A stretch of 64,000 bases of DNA from JAWKOK01 sp963698255 (GCA_963698255.1 CAVOQD010000032.1:1-64000); one strand, 5' to 3'; positions 1 to 9,237 are shown, counted from the stretch's first letter. Notes: generated by a model not told the origin, from the sequence alone. Numbers and translations are program-made.

Positions 1-82
1 ATCGGGGATTCGGGAGTAGGGTTCGGGCGTTCGCGGGGAGACAAGGTATCATGGTTCTTTGGATCTCGTGTGGTAGAGCCGA

Positions 83-146
83 CATTCCGGGATTAGGCTA
101 CGATCTTTCGTGTACCCCTAATTCGTTCTGGCCTAATCCCGGAATG
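83..146. repeat. 64 bp inverted-repeat element, copy 1
   Basis: The ends are perfect 16 bp inverted repeats: CATTCCGGGATTAGGC at 83-98 and its complement at 131-146. An equally long copy with identical arms but a different loop lies at 18833-18896. Similarity continues about 15 bases past the right arm in both copies. Each copy lies just beyond the 3' end of a leftward gene, so a role as terminator or mobile palindrome is possible. Confidence 0.8.
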
Positions 147-184
147 CTTCAACAGACTTTGAACCCATTCATCTCATTGTTTCA

Positions 185-1144
185 TCACCAACTGTCGGCG
201 ACGAGCACACCCAATGCAAACTGAATGTGCATCGCCTTTGCCTCCTGAATCACAATCGTCGGCAACTGGTGGTGTGGGCGGAAATCGAGCGCATGCTTCA
301 GAAGCACCTCCTCGTCGCCAATCGCTAGCGGATAGGGCCTCCTCCATTCCGCCGTGCCGCGCATGAAGTTGAACGCTCGGCGGGCCGACCAGGCGCGATC
401 CAGGCGAAAATCTTCGGCCTGCGGCCATGGCTGATAGCTGCCGCCCGGCTGTTGCGCTTGCCGCCGCGCTTCTCCCCGCCCGATCGCATCCAGCACATCG
501 AGCAGGAGTCCACCGCCGACTTCGGCCAGCCGCCGATCCGCACCGGGACCGTCGATACCGTCCGGCAACAGCACATCAGCCTGATCGGCCACGGCCCCTG
601 TATCCAAGGTCGCATCCATCCAATGCACTGTTACGCCCAGGGGATTGACGCCATCACGAAGCTGCCAGAAGAGCGGTGCAGGGCCACGATAGTCGGGCAG
701 ACGAGACGGATGCACGTTGAGGAAGCCCTGCGCCGGCATCGCCAGCACTGCTGCGGGAATCCGCCTCGGGAAACAGGCCACACAGGCGACGTCGGCATTT
801 AGTGTAGCCAATAGCTTGACGGTTTTCGGTGCAGTCAAGCTGTCCAAGGCATAGACCGACAGCCCATGTTGCCACGCTATGTTGACGGTATTGGTCGTCA
901 CATATGACCCGCTGCCAAGGCTGATCTCCAGTTCATCAACGGGCAGCGCAGTTGCCGATGGCGGATCGATCTTTTCATACGCCGGCGATCCATTCACGCC
1001 CGGCACAGCCGAACGATCGATGATCATCGCAACGACGTTGATGCCCGCCAGCAACAAGATCTCCAGCACAGTCCGCGAATAGACGCCGTTCATGCCCCAG
1101 AAGATCACCCGCTGCCTTTTCCCCCTTGCGTGTTCGATTGACAT
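185..1144 (-). CDS. Formyltransferase family protein (methionyl-tRNA formyltransferase-like)
   Basis: The 319-residue protein has the fold order of Fmt-like 10-formyltetrahydrofolate-dependent formyltransferases. A start-proximal Rossmann strand (IFWGMNG, about residues 14-20) is followed by the catalytic-loop signature NVHPSRLPDYRG (about 143-154) and a DTG motif (181-183) holding the expected Asp. The C-terminal part is short and poorly conserved compared with true Fmt, so another formyl acceptor, such as an amino-sugar or metabolite, is possible. I chose the ATG at 1144 because similarity begins just after it and the longer frame would run into the divergent yggX-like gene. Promoters for the two genes probably share the 72 bp gap. 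Confidence 0.75.
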   Translation of the reverse strand: MSIEHARGKRQRVIFWGMNGVYSRTVLEILLLAGINVVAMIIDRSAVPGVNGSPAYEKIDPPSATALPVDELEISLGSGSYVTTNTVNIAWQHGLSVYALDSLTAPKTVKLLATLNADVACVACFPRRIPAAVLAMPAQGFLNVHPSRLPDYRGPAPLFWQLRDGVNPLGVTVHWMDATLDTGAVADQADVLLPDGIDGPGADRRLAEVGGGLLLDVLDAIGRGEARRQAQQPGGSYQPWPQAEDFRLDRAWSARRAFNFMRGTAEWRRPYPLAIGDEEVLLKHALDFRPHHQLPTIVIQEAKAMHIQFALGVLVADSW

Positions 1145-1168
1145 CTCTTCCGCCTGACAGCCTATAAT
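1138..1168 (+). promoter_or_regulatory. Sigma-70-like promoter for the yggX-like gene
   Basis: TTGACA at 1138-1143 and TATAAT at 1163-1168 are separated by 19 bases. The start codon of the downstream gene is at 1217, preceded by an AGGTAGG-type ribosome site. The -35 box overlaps the first codons of the divergent formyltransferase gene. The spacer is slightly long but both hexamers match consensus. Confidence 0.6.
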
Positions 1169-1216
1169 CACATGATACTGAAGTGCGCAGAAGTAACCAG
1201 CAAAGGTAGGCAACCC

Positions 1217-1513
1217 ATGGCACGTATGGTCAACTGTGTGAAACTTGGACAAGAACTGCCGGGTTTGGAAAAACCGCCCTATCCCGGCGAACTGGGCCAG
1301 CGAATCTACGACAACGTATCTCAGGACGGCTGGGATGCCTGGATGGCGCATTCGGTCATCCTGATCAACCACTACGGACTCAGCTTCGCCGATCCGCGGG
1401 CCGTCGACTTCATGAAGGAGCAGATGGAAGAGTTCTTCTTCGGCGAGGACGCCCAGATGCCCGAAGGCTGGACACCCGAAGGGCAGACGGTCAAGGGCGC
1501 GCCGCAGAAGTAA
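1217..1513 (+). CDS. yggX: Oxidative damage protection / Fe(2+)-trafficking protein, YggX-like
   Basis: The 98-residue protein matches the YggX family in length and in its hallmark stretch YPGELGQRIYDNVS. It keeps the single N-terminal cysteine at residue 7 that is characteristic of the family. YggX proteins are linked to protection of iron-sulfur clusters and labile iron handling in the cytoplasm. The ATG at 1217 fits the family N-terminus (MARMVNC), whereas the frame upstream is unrelated. The gene stands alone behind a strong promoter-like sequence. Family assignment is firm; the exact biochemical role of YggX is debated in the literature. Confidence 0.88.
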   Translation: MARMVNCVKLGQELPGLEKPPYPGELGQRIYDNVSQDGWDAWMAHSVILINHYGLSFADPRAVDFMKEQMEEFFFGEDAQMPEGWTPEGQTVKGAPQK

Positions 1514-1568
1514 CGGCTAGAGACATCGCCGATACGACCGCGGCCTATCCTTGCAGCAGGCCAAATAG

Positions 1569-2825
1569 TCAGCCCCCATTGAGCAAAAACTCAGGCGCAA
1601 TGTCGAAGACGAGTCTGGCGTGTGCAGCCCGCAGTGCCGATTCGACTTCCGCCGGACTACGCCCTCTGGCGAAGATGAAGCCGAGATAGCTGTCGCCTTC
1701 GGGCAACGGCGAGATGGAGTAGTTGATCTTGGCCGTGATCTCCACCCCTTCAACGCCCGAAACCTTGGCGGCATCGTCAACCCCATCCACACCTTTCAGC
1801 ACGCCGGCCTCGGGAATCGGAATCATCATCACGCCGCTGGCCTGCTCTTCGCGTGACGTCGCCTCCAGGGGCAATCCACAGGCCTGACGCACGATCAACT
1901 CCTCCAGTGACCCATTTATCCCGAAACGCAACGTTTGCGAACAGAGTCCGCCGATTGACCGGCCGGCCACTTCGAGCATCCATGGGCCGTCGTCATTCAC
2001 GCGCAGCTCAGCGTGGACAGGCCCCGTTCGCAGCCCCAGAGACTGTGCCGCCTGAGCCACGGTGTCGGCAATGGCGATCTGGTCCGCCTGCGGCAGCCGA
2101 GACGGCGTCACATAGATCGTCTCCTCGAAGAAGGGGCCATCCAGCGGGTCCGGCTTGTCAAAGAGCGCCAGCACGATCAGGCGCCCATCGTCGAGCAACC
2201 CCTCCAACGCCACCTCGAAGCCCGGAATGAATGATTCAACGAGATAGGGATGGGCTGCGTCGGCTGGAAACTGGTCGTTCAGCAGCCGGGTCAATCGAAA
2301 AAGGGCCGCTGAGAATTCATCAGCGTTGTCTGCGCGGATGACGCCGCGGCTGCCGTTTAGGTTGAGCGGCTTGACCACGCAGGGGTAGGGAATCTGTTGG
2401 GCCACGGCCTGGGCATCGTCGGCGGTGGAGAACCGCTTAAACCATGGGCAGGGCACGCCGGCGGCATCCATCCGATCGCGCATGCGATGTTTGTCGCGGG
2501 CCGCGTACGCGCTTTCGGGCGAGTTGTGGGGCAGCCCCAGCAACTCGGCAACCCTGGCCGCGATCAATGTGCCGCTGTCGTCGACCGCCAGCACGGCGCT
2601 GACCGAACGTCGGCGGGCAAGATCGGCAATGGCCTGGGCCGCGCCCGGATCGTCGAAGTCGAACCCCTGCGCCTGCTCCCAGTGCTCGGCCAGTTCCCGG
2701 CTCATGTTGACCACGGGCGTCACATTGACGCCAAGTCGCTCCGCGGCCTGGTGAAAAGCCCCAGCGCGATAGCTACGTGCACCGGTGAGCAACATCAGGC
2801 GTGGGCGGTTCGATTCTTCCATCAT
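1569..2825 (-). CDS. ATP-grasp domain protein (carboxylate-amine ligase-like)
   Basis: The 418-residue protein has a pre-ATP-grasp Rossmann region (LMLLTGARSYRAGAF, about residues 10-24). An ATP-grasp core follows: CVVKPLNLNGSRGV (about 149-162) for the nucleotide-binding Lys and Gly-rich loop, then metal-ligand acidic residues near HAELRVNDDGPWMLEVAGR. The family joins a carboxylate to an amine or thiol through an acyl-phosphate. The substrate cannot be told from sequence. The start ATG overlaps the stop of the upstream permease gene (ATGA), with an AGGAAGG ribosome site, so the two are translationally coupled. That suggests the ligase acts on what the permease moves, but this is inference. 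Confidence 0.72.
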   Translation of the reverse strand: MMEESNRPRLMLLTGARSYRAGAFHQAAERLGVNVTPVVNMSRELAEHWEQAQGFDFDDPGAAQAIADLARRRSVSAVLAVDDSGTLIAARVAELLGLPHNSPESAYAARDKHRMRDRMDAAGVPCPWFKRFSTADDAQAVAQQIPYPCVVKPLNLNGSRGVIRADNADEFSAALFRLTRLLNDQFPADAAHPYLVESFIPGFEVALEGLLDDGRLIVLALFDKPDPLDGPFFEETIYVTPSRLPQADQIAIADTVAQAAQSLGLRTGPVHAELRVNDDGPWMLEVAGRSIGGLCSQTLRFGINGSLEELIVRQACGLPLEATSREEQASGVMMIPIPEAGVLKGVDGVDDAAKVSGVEGVEITAKINYSISPLPEGDSYLGFIFARGRSPAEVESALRAAHARLVFDIAPEFLLNGG

Positions 2826-4459
2826 TGGGAATCCTTCCTCGTGGCCGATTTCATCAGCGGATCGATTGACCCGCGCAACAACCGCCAATAGAAAAGTAGC
2901 AACAGAACCGTGGGCAGCAAAATGGCGAGGCCAATGACGGTCGGCGCTATCGACGGATCAAAGAGCATCCGGTTGGCCATACCACTGCCCAGCCCCAATG
3001 TTCGAGACTGGCCATTGGAGAGCACCAGTGCAGCGGCCATTTCTTGGGTCACGATCAGGAAGCTGAGCAGGACCAGCCACTTGGTTAGCACAAGGAGGCT
3101 GAATTGATGCAGCGACTCAGTGTTCCGCCGTTCGGCCCCCCGGCCCAAAATCCTGGGGGAGGCTGCAACCACATCTTTAGTGTGGGGCGAAAACGGGCTA
3201 TCCAGGAGCATTGGTGGCGGCAACCGCCGGGGCATCAATGCAACCAACCATGTGCCGATGCAGATAGCGGCCGAAGCGTAGATCAGTGTCAGCAGCCAAC
3301 GGCCATCGCCCAAATGCAGTTGGCTCTGCAAGCCGGTTAGCGGGACAAACGAGATCGGCAGCGTTACCAAGCCGAGGATGCCAAGCGCCGAGGAAAGCCG
3401 GTCGGACCAGGGAGATTTCCAATCGGCAAGCCGGCGACCTAATGGAGGGGCGACGGTCACAGCCGCCAGCGCGGTGATGCCCGCCATGAGGAATATGTTG
3501 GCCAACCAATAGCCATGGTCGAAACTGCCGAAAAGTTGGCGAAGCGCATTGGGCCATTCGGCTACATTCAGGCTCATGACCAGCGGAACCGACAGCGGCA
3601 AGAGAATCGCAATCATGGCAAGACCCGCTAGAATCGGCCGCCCAAACGTATAAGTGGGCTGACCGGTTGCCGGTTTGTGATCATCCAACGCCGGCTTTCC
3701 ATCTCGACTCGCCATGGCAGATTCGAGCTTGCCCGAAAAATAGACGATCCCCCATGCCGACAACGCCAATAGCGGGACCAGCAAGAGCGCCATGACGGCT
3801 GAATGCACCGGCAGACCGCCGGCAACGCCGGTCTGATAGATCCAGCTTGCCAACAGATGCGAAGCGTTGAACGGAGCGCCGCCATTGAGCAACAGAACAA
3901 CCGCCGCGTCTGACAGCACCACGTAGGCGCTGAAGCAGAGCGTCAGACCGATGGCCGGGCTGTGCCGGCTCAACGGCCAGGCCAGCAGCAGGAAAAGTGT
4001 GGCGAAGGGGAGAATCCGCCAGGCCTGGATGGCGGCGACGGCCAACAACGTCGGCCAGATGTCTTGGCCGGCCAGGGCCAGCGTCGGCGCGAAGATCTGT
4101 CGCCAGGCCGGCATGGTCAGTGCGAACGGCATAGCCAGCGGCAGGAGCAGGAGCCAGGCCATCCCGCCGTGGCTACGTTTGCTCTGCTCCACCAGGGCGA
4201 CGCCGGCAAAGCCCAACAAAAAAACGAGAGGCAGGGTGAAGGTCAGCACGATCAGCGTGTTGCGAAGCGCGTGGCGGAAAAGATAGCTGCGTGCAACGGA
4301 CAATGCCTGGGCGAGGCTGCCGGTGATCCCCGCGGGCGTCGATGATTGTGGAAAGAGGACGCCGACGCTGATCAGCAGGATTGATGCAAGGATGGCGAGC
4401 AACGTCACGATGGCCAGACCCGCAAGCGCATAGGCGATGTAGTGCCGAAATGTGCTCAC
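2822..4459 (-). CDS. Two-module ABC-type permease with a repeat-derived in-frame insert
   Basis: The 545-residue membrane protein has about twelve hydrophobic segments in two halves, as in fused Fe3+/thiamine-type (FbpB/ThiP-like) permeases. No ATPase or binding protein lies next to it. The start is GTG. Residues about 407-443 (MPRRLPPP to GAERR) form a Pro/Arg-rich hydrophilic loop. The DNA for this loop (3131-3240) aligns without gaps to an intergenic sequence at 4528-4637, so the loop looks like a captured repeat. The hydrophobic segments before and after it continue normally, so the gene is not broken. Permease class is moderately sure; substrate is unknown. Confidence 0.6.
   Translation of the reverse strand: MSTFRHYIAYALAGLAIVTLLAILASILLISVGVLFPQSSTPAGITGSLAQALSVARSYLFRHALRNTLIVLTFTLPLVFLLGFAGVALVEQSKRSHGGMAWLLLLPLAMPFALTMPAWRQIFAPTLALAGQDIWPTLLAVAAIQAWRILPFATLFLLLAWPLSRHSPAIGLTLCFSAYVVLSDAAVVLLLNGGAPFNASHLLASWIYQTGVAGGLPVHSAVMALLLVPLLALSAWGIVYFSGKLESAMASRDGKPALDDHKPATGQPTYTFGRPILAGLAMIAILLPLSVPLVMSLNVAEWPNALRQLFGSFDHGYWLANIFLMAGITALAAVTVAPPLGRRLADWKSPWSDRLSSALGILGLVTLPISFVPLTGLQSQLHLGDGRWLLTLIYASAAICIGTWLVALMPRRLPPPMLLDSPFSPHTKDVVAASPRILGRGAERRNTESLHQFSLLVLTKWLVLLSFLIVTQEMAAALVLSNGQSRTLGLGSGMANRMLFDPSIAPTVIGLAILLPTVLLLLFYWRLLRGSIDPLMKSATRKDSQ
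3131..3240. repeat. 110 bp repeat, coding copy inside the permease gene
   Basis: This copy aligns without gaps to 4528-4637. By hand count 83 of 110 positions match (about 75%). Both copies begin TTCGGCCCCC and end near CCGCCGGGGCAT. Here the sequence is read in frame on the minus strand as a loop of the permease. Confidence 0.8.
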
Positions 4460-4527
4460 AGCCTACACCGAGACATTGTGTCCTGTAAAGGCTGGCATAA
4501 ATGGGCATATAGGTTGTGATGCTTGCT

Positions 4528-4637
4528 TTCGGCCCCCCGACCCCCAATCCTGGGCCTACCTATACCCGCATCTCTTTGATAGGGCGAAAATCGGCTCTCC
4601 TGGAGTATTGGGGGCGGCGACCGCCGGGGCATTGATG
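4528..4637. repeat. 110 bp repeat, intergenic copy
   Basis: This is the partner of the copy at 3131-3240, in the same orientation. It sits in the 281 bp gap between the glcDE stop (4741) and the permease start (4459). Its minus-strand frame corresponding to the permease loop is also open (MPRRSPPP to GRGAES) and lies in a longer stop-free frame at 4456-4731, but that frame has no other sign of being a gene. Confidence 0.8.
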
Positions 4638-4740
4638 CCCTGGTGACGGCCATCTCGACCCTTCGCCAGCCTTTTTCGCATCGCCTCTCTGACTTGTCGT
4701 TCCGCCTAGATCCGTGCAATCCGCGTCCCATCCTCTGTCA

Positions 4741-7353
4741 CTATGGCCGACCATTGGAGCCATCGAAAACAAACGCTCCGGGATTCAAAATATGGGCCGG
4801 ATCCCAGCAGTCCTTCAACTGACGCATGAGCGATTGCGCGGGCGGCTCATAGCCCCAGCGCACGATTGTGTCCTGAAACGGCTCCGGCATGGACAAAACG
4901 ACAGCGTATCCGCCCAATGCCAATGCAGGCTGCCGAAGTGCGGCTACAGCGGACCGAGCGCTCGTTTCGTCGGTGTAGACTCCCTTGGCATAGACGAGTC
5001 CGCCGGCGCAGTCGATGCAGAGTTGACGGCCATCTTTGGACGGACGGTTGCCGGGTTGTTCGGTCAGGAATCTATCCAGATGTTTGGCCGGCACGCCGGC
5101 ACGCATCAGCATCTGATCGTCCTGCGTTGAGGCGAGGAACCCGGACCAGACATCGAGCCCGCTTCGATCGGTTTCGATGATCAGTTGCGCTCCGTGCGCT
5201 CTCAACGTGTTGCTGACCGCCGCCAGTTCGGCCGCTACATCTTCGGGCAAACCTTCGGCGGTGTAGAGCAGCGTGTAGACCGCGCCTGTCAGCCCCGGAA
5301 CATCGGCATTTTGCACGATCACGACGGCCGACGCAATCAGGGCGTGGCCCAGCGCATGTCCGGCCAACGTGAGTCCTTGCGCCAGTGTCGACACGGGAAT
5401 CGCCAGCGTGCGCCGGGCACGCGGCTGCGGAATGAGCTTGAGCGTGACGTCGGTCAGCAGCCCCAGCGTACCGTGGGATCCGACAAAGAGTTTGGGCAGA
5501 TCGTAGCCGGCCACGTTTTTGACCAACGGGCGTCCGGCCCGGATCACTTCGCCCCTGGCCATGGCCACCGTGGCGCAGAGCATGATGTCGCGCAGAGCGC
5601 CGTAGCGCATGCGTTTTGGCGCGTTGATGTTGGACGCCACCAGCCCGCCGACCGTTGTCTCGGGCCATGGAGAGGCCAGCGGTGTTTGCAGTTTGTGCTC
5701 GGCTAGAAAGGACTGAACGTCGCTGAGCAGCGTGCCCGCGCCGACCGTCACATTGAGATCATCGGGCGCGAAGGCGAGGATGCCCTGCATCTTCCCGGTC
5801 GACAGGCGGATATCAGCGTTGCCCAGCGGGCCATCGCCGATTCGCACGCTGCTGCGCGCTTCGCTCAGTGCAGCCAGTCCGGCGGCAGCTTCCTGCGCAT
5901 TGGCCGGTATGAAAACGTCCGACGCGGGCATCAGCGGGGCCAAGCGCTCTGGAACCGGCGTGATGTCCGGAAAGATTTTGCCCGGATTGAAGACGTTGTC
6001 CGGGTTAAAGATCGCTCGCACATCGAGCATAGCCGCCAGTTCGGCGTCGCTGAACATGAGCGGCATGTAGGCGCGTTTCTCAATGCCGACGCCATGCTCA
6101 CCGGTGATGCTGCCATCGCGGTCCAGACAGAGCTGAATGATCTCCTTGCCGGCCGCATGCACGCGATCCATCAGCTCAGCGTCGTTGACATCACAGAGGA
6201 TCAGCGGATGCAGATTGCCGTCGCCTGCGTGGTAGAAGTTGGCCGTGCGCACATCATAGCGGTCGCACACTTCGGTGATCTCGGCCAGGACTGCGCCCAA
6301 CTGGCTGCGCGGCACGGTGACATCGGTCAGCACGTAGTTGGGCGACAGACGGGAGAAGGCTCCAGCCGCGCTCTTGCGGCCATACCAGATCTGCTGCCGT
6401 TCCTCCTCAGTCTGGGCGAAGCGGATATCGTAGCCGCCGTTGTTGTCGAGCAGATCGGCGATCTCCTCCATTTGCGAATCGAGGCTCTCCGGGTAGCCGT
6501 CGACCTCCACAATCAGCGCTGCGCCGGCATCGATGGGCAGCCCCGCATGGGTGAACTCCTCGATCATGCGCATGCTGCGCTGGTCCATCAACTCCAACGT
6601 GGCAGGAACCAGACCGGCCGCAATCACGGCGGAGACGGCTTTGCCGGCCGCGGTCTCCGATTCGAACGAGACCATCATGGTCTTGACGCCGGGCGGGTTG
6701 GCGATCAGACGCAGCCAGGCTTCGGTCACGATGCCCAGCGTGCCTTCGCCGCCCACGACCAGTGCGCTGAAATCGTATTCGGGATAGTCGACAGCCTGTC
6801 CGCCCAGCGTCACGATCCGGCCGTCGGCTAGCACCAGTGTGAGTCCCATGATGTAGTTGGTGGTGACGCCATATTTGAAGCAGTGGGGACCGCCGGCGTT
6901 GGTGCCCAGATTGCCGCCGATGACGGATGACCGTCCGCTGGCCGGATCGGGCGGGTAGTAGAGGCCGACCGTCTTCACCAACTGATCGACGACCAGGTTG
7001 ACGGCGCCGCTCTGCACATGAGCAGTTCGCCCGCGCACGTCCAACTCAAGCAGGCGGTTCATCTGCGAAAAGACGACGACAATCCCGCCCATTTCGGGGA
7101 CGACGGCGCCGGACAACCCTGTGCCCGCGCCGCGCGCGATCAACGGCACGCCGTGTTCGTGGGACCAGCGCACCAACTTGCTGACATCTTCGCTGCTGTG
7201 GGGATAGACCGCGCCGTCAGGCTTGCCGCGATCAAAGCCGGCGTCAACCTCGTAGGTGATCAGCTCGACCGGGTTGGTGACCAGTTGACTGCTGTCAAAC
7301 AGGTCGGTCGGCAGCGGGGTCGGTTCTGTGCGCTTGGTCTTTGGATCGCCCAC
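4741..7353 (-). CDS. Glycolate oxidase, fused GlcD-GlcE FAD subunits
   Basis: The 870-residue protein joins two FAD-binding oxidase modules. Residues about 1-470 match GlcD/lactate-type FAD-linked oxidases, with the PP-loop ARGAGTGLSGAVVPE, the FAD contact GGNLGTNAGGPH, the histidine motif NFYHAGDGNLHP and the C-terminal signature TGEHGVG. Residues about 480-870 resemble GlcE, with a second FAD domain (ETTVGGLVASN, KNVAGYDLPKLFVGSHGTLG). With the downstream-encoded Fe-S protein GlcF it would oxidise glycolate or D-2-hydroxyacids and pass electrons to the quinone pool or another carrier. In E. coli GlcD and GlcE are separate proteins. The start is GTG at 7353 with AGGAG almost touching it, so the exact start is uncertain. 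Confidence 0.85.
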   Translation of the reverse strand: MGDPKTKRTEPTPLPTDLFDSSQLVTNPVELITYEVDAGFDRGKPDGAVYPHSSEDVSKLVRWSHEHGVPLIARGAGTGLSGAVVPEMGGIVVVFSQMNRLLELDVRGRTAHVQSGAVNLVVDQLVKTVGLYYPPDPASGRSSVIGGNLGTNAGGPHCFKYGVTTNYIMGLTLVLADGRIVTLGGQAVDYPEYDFSALVVGGEGTLGIVTEAWLRLIANPPGVKTMMVSFESETAAGKAVSAVIAAGLVPATLELMDQRSMRMIEEFTHAGLPIDAGAALIVEVDGYPESLDSQMEEIADLLDNNGGYDIRFAQTEEERQQIWYGRKSAAGAFSRLSPNYVLTDVTVPRSQLGAVLAEITEVCDRYDVRTANFYHAGDGNLHPLILCDVNDAELMDRVHAAGKEIIQLCLDRDGSITGEHGVGIEKRAYMPLMFSDAELAAMLDVRAIFNPDNVFNPGKIFPDITPVPERLAPLMPASDVFIPANAQEAAAGLAALSEARSSVRIGDGPLGNADIRLSTGKMQGILAFAPDDLNVTVGAGTLLSDVQSFLAEHKLQTPLASPWPETTVGGLVASNINAPKRMRYGALRDIMLCATVAMARGEVIRAGRPLVKNVAGYDLPKLFVGSHGTLGLLTDVTLKLIPQPRARRTLAIPVSTLAQGLTLAGHALGHALIASAVVIVQNADVPGLTGAVYTLLYTAEGLPEDVAAELAAVSNTLRAHGAQLIIETDRSGLDVWSGFLASTQDDQMLMRAGVPAKHLDRFLTEQPGNRPSKDGRQLCIDCAGGLVYAKGVYTDETSARSAVAALRQPALALGGYAVVLSMPEPFQDTIVRWGYEPPAQSLMRQLKDCWDPAHILNPGAFVFDGSNGRP

Positions 7354-7394
7354 TCTCCTGGCTCCTGGCTTTGGTAAAGATGGTGAAGAGATCA

Positions 7395-7580
7395 GCCACA
7401 GATGAACACAGATAGGCTCAGATTTTCACAGATGAATTTGGGACGGATTCTACGTTATCATCAACAAATATTTGGAGATCGAGAAGATCGTGCGGCTAAA
7501 AACCGCACCTACCGAATGTCATGCCTATTCTCTAATCTCAATCTGTGTCCCATCCGTGGAAATCCGCGTTTATCTGTGGC
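7395..7580. repeat. Long imperfect intergenic palindrome, CACAGAT family (copy 1)
   Basis: The left side reads GCCACAGATGAACACAGAT and the right side ends in TTTATCTGTGGC, so the element can fold on itself. A nested GTGCGG...CCGCACCTAC hairpin lies at about 7489-7514. It fills most of the 239 bp gap between glcF and glcDE. Related copies are at 13912-14147 and 42775-42897. Confidence 0.65.
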
Positions 7581-7592
7581 AAAAATTGGCTT

Positions 7593-8873
7593 TCAATCTG
7601 CAACGCGATAGGACCAGTCCAATAGTTCAACCAGATGCACAACCTCAGCATCCAGACCGGCGCGCTTGACGCCGTAGATGTATTGCATATGGCAACCGGT
7701 GTTGGTGGTCACGATGATCGATGCGGCGCTGTTACGAATGTCGACCATCTTGGCGTCCAGCACCAGATTGGCGGTTTCGGGGTGCATGATGTTGTATACG
7801 CCGGCGCTGCCGCAACATTTGTCCGGCTCACTGAGTTCGACAAGATCGATGCCGGGGATCTGGCGCAACAGAGATCGCGGCTGGTTGACAACGCGCTGGG
7901 CGTGGCGCAAATGGCAGGAATCGGCATACGTCACGCGTGCGTTGATAACACCTGTGGGTTTGGTGTGCAAGTGATCCACAAGAAATTCACTGACGTCCTG
8001 GAGCTTGTCCACAAACAACTGCGCCCGATCTGCATATTGCGGATCATCGGCGAGCAGATGTGCATATTCTTTGAGCGTGGCGCCACAGCCGCCGGCATTG
8101 CTGATAATGGCTTCATAGGCATCCACATCAACGGCGTCGATATTCCGGCGGGCCAGATCGCGGGCCAGATCACCTTCGCCGATGTGTAGCGCTGCCGCTC
8201 CGCAACAGGTCTGCATTTCCGGGAACTGCACTTCGTAGCCGTTGCGCTGCAGCACGCGGATCGTGGCCGCGTTGACATTACCCAGGAAGGCGTCCTGGAC
8301 ACAGCCGTAGAGCAATGCCACAACGCCGCGGCGTTGCCCAAAGGCCGGCGCCGGCCGGCTGTAGTCCGGGAAGACGGCGCTGAGCTGGGGCAACAACGCC
8401 TCCATATCGCGCAGGCTCTCGGGCAGCACGCCCATGGCCTCCACCAGTTTGGGCAGCCCCAGACGCTGGTAGATCGTCAGCCCCCGGGCCAGAAAACGCA
8501 GGCGTTCTTTGTGGGGCATCAGCTCTTTGAGCGCCAGCCTGCGCACCAACCGTTCCGGGCCGCTGACCGTGCGCTTCTCTTCGATGCCGGCGCGCGCCAT
8601 TTCCAGCAGCGACCCATATTGGACGCCGGACGGGCAGGCTGTCTCGCAGGCGCGGCAGCCCAGGCAGAGATCGATGTGGCGTCGAAATGCACCGTCCACA
8701 TCGATGCGTCCGTTGGCGGCAGCGGTCATCAACTGGATGCGCCCACGCGGGCTGTCCATCTCCGTGTTGAGCACGGCATAGGTCGGACAGGCGGGCAGAC
8801 AGAGCCCGCAGTGAATACACTGTTGAAGCAGGTTTTGGGTCTCGGGTGTGGCCAACGATTTTGGTGGATTCAT
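7593..8873 (-). CDS. glcF: Glycolate oxidase iron-sulfur subunit
   Basis: The 426-residue protein has two N-terminal 4Fe-4S clusters (CIHCGLCLPACP and CLGCRACETACP) and two CCG domains (TCCGAAA and KCCGSAG), the standard layout of GlcF/LutA-type electron-transfer subunits. It lies upstream of the glcDE fusion on the same strand and would complete the glycolate oxidase complex at the membrane. I took the ATG at 8873 because similarity starts immediately (MNPPKSL...CIHCG). The 239 bp gap to glcDE holds a palindromic repeat that could modulate read-through. Confidence 0.88.
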   Translation of the reverse strand: MNPPKSLATPETQNLLQQCIHCGLCLPACPTYAVLNTEMDSPRGRIQLMTAAANGRIDVDGAFRRHIDLCLGCRACETACPSGVQYGSLLEMARAGIEEKRTVSGPERLVRRLALKELMPHKERLRFLARGLTIYQRLGLPKLVEAMGVLPESLRDMEALLPQLSAVFPDYSRPAPAFGQRRGVVALLYGCVQDAFLGNVNAATIRVLQRNGYEVQFPEMQTCCGAAALHIGEGDLARDLARRNIDAVDVDAYEAIISNAGGCGATLKEYAHLLADDPQYADRAQLFVDKLQDVSEFLVDHLHTKPTGVINARVTYADSCHLRHAQRVVNQPRSLLRQIPGIDLVELSEPDKCCGSAGVYNIMHPETANLVLDAKMVDIRNSAASIIVTTNTGCHMQYIYGVKRAGLDAEVVHLVELLDWSYRVAD

Positions 8874-9027
8874 AGCCCATCTACGATAACATAGTGGCGG
8901 CCCGCTTGTCGAACAGGATTGCCGCAAGGAAGCCCCAGGAGAACGGGACGGAATGACGACGCTCTTTTGCTTTCAGCACCCTTCTATGCTACGATTCTGC
9001 CAACTTTCACTGCAAGGAGAATGCTCT

Positions 9028-9237
9028 GTGGATTGCCCAAACTGCGGTACGTGGAACCCCGATGACAAGGACGTCTGTTGGCGTTGCCAAACGGAACTGC
9101 CGACCCCCGTCGTGAAGAAGAAGCGCAACATGCGCCGCATTGCCGGTTTGCCAATGTGGTTCTGGCTGGCCATCGCGGTATTCTTTGCAATAACATTTCT
9201 GGGGCAGTGTTTCATGCCCGGCATTCCTGGAGTTTGA
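9028..9237 (+). CDS. Small zinc-ribbon membrane protein
   Basis: The predicted 69-residue protein starts at a GTG at 9028 with an AAGGAGA ribosome site seven bases upstream. It opens with a zinc ribbon (CPNC ... CWRC), followed by a basic stretch (KKKRNMRR) and one transmembrane helix (MWFWLAIAVFFAITFLG). This layout of a cytoplasmic zinc ribbon tethered by a C-terminal helix is common among small uncharacterised bacterial proteins. No function can be assigned. It is divergent from glcF and followed by a terminator-like hairpin. Confidence 0.65.
   Translation: MDCPNCGTWNPDDKDVCWRCQTELPTPVVKKKRNMRRIAGLPMWFWLAIAVFFAITFLGQCFMPGIPGV

Noticed and set aside
4456..4731. Open frame on the minus strand between glcDE and the permease gene
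   Set aside because: It is open because it contains the 110 bp repeat; there is no ribosome site and no protein similarity outside the repeat.
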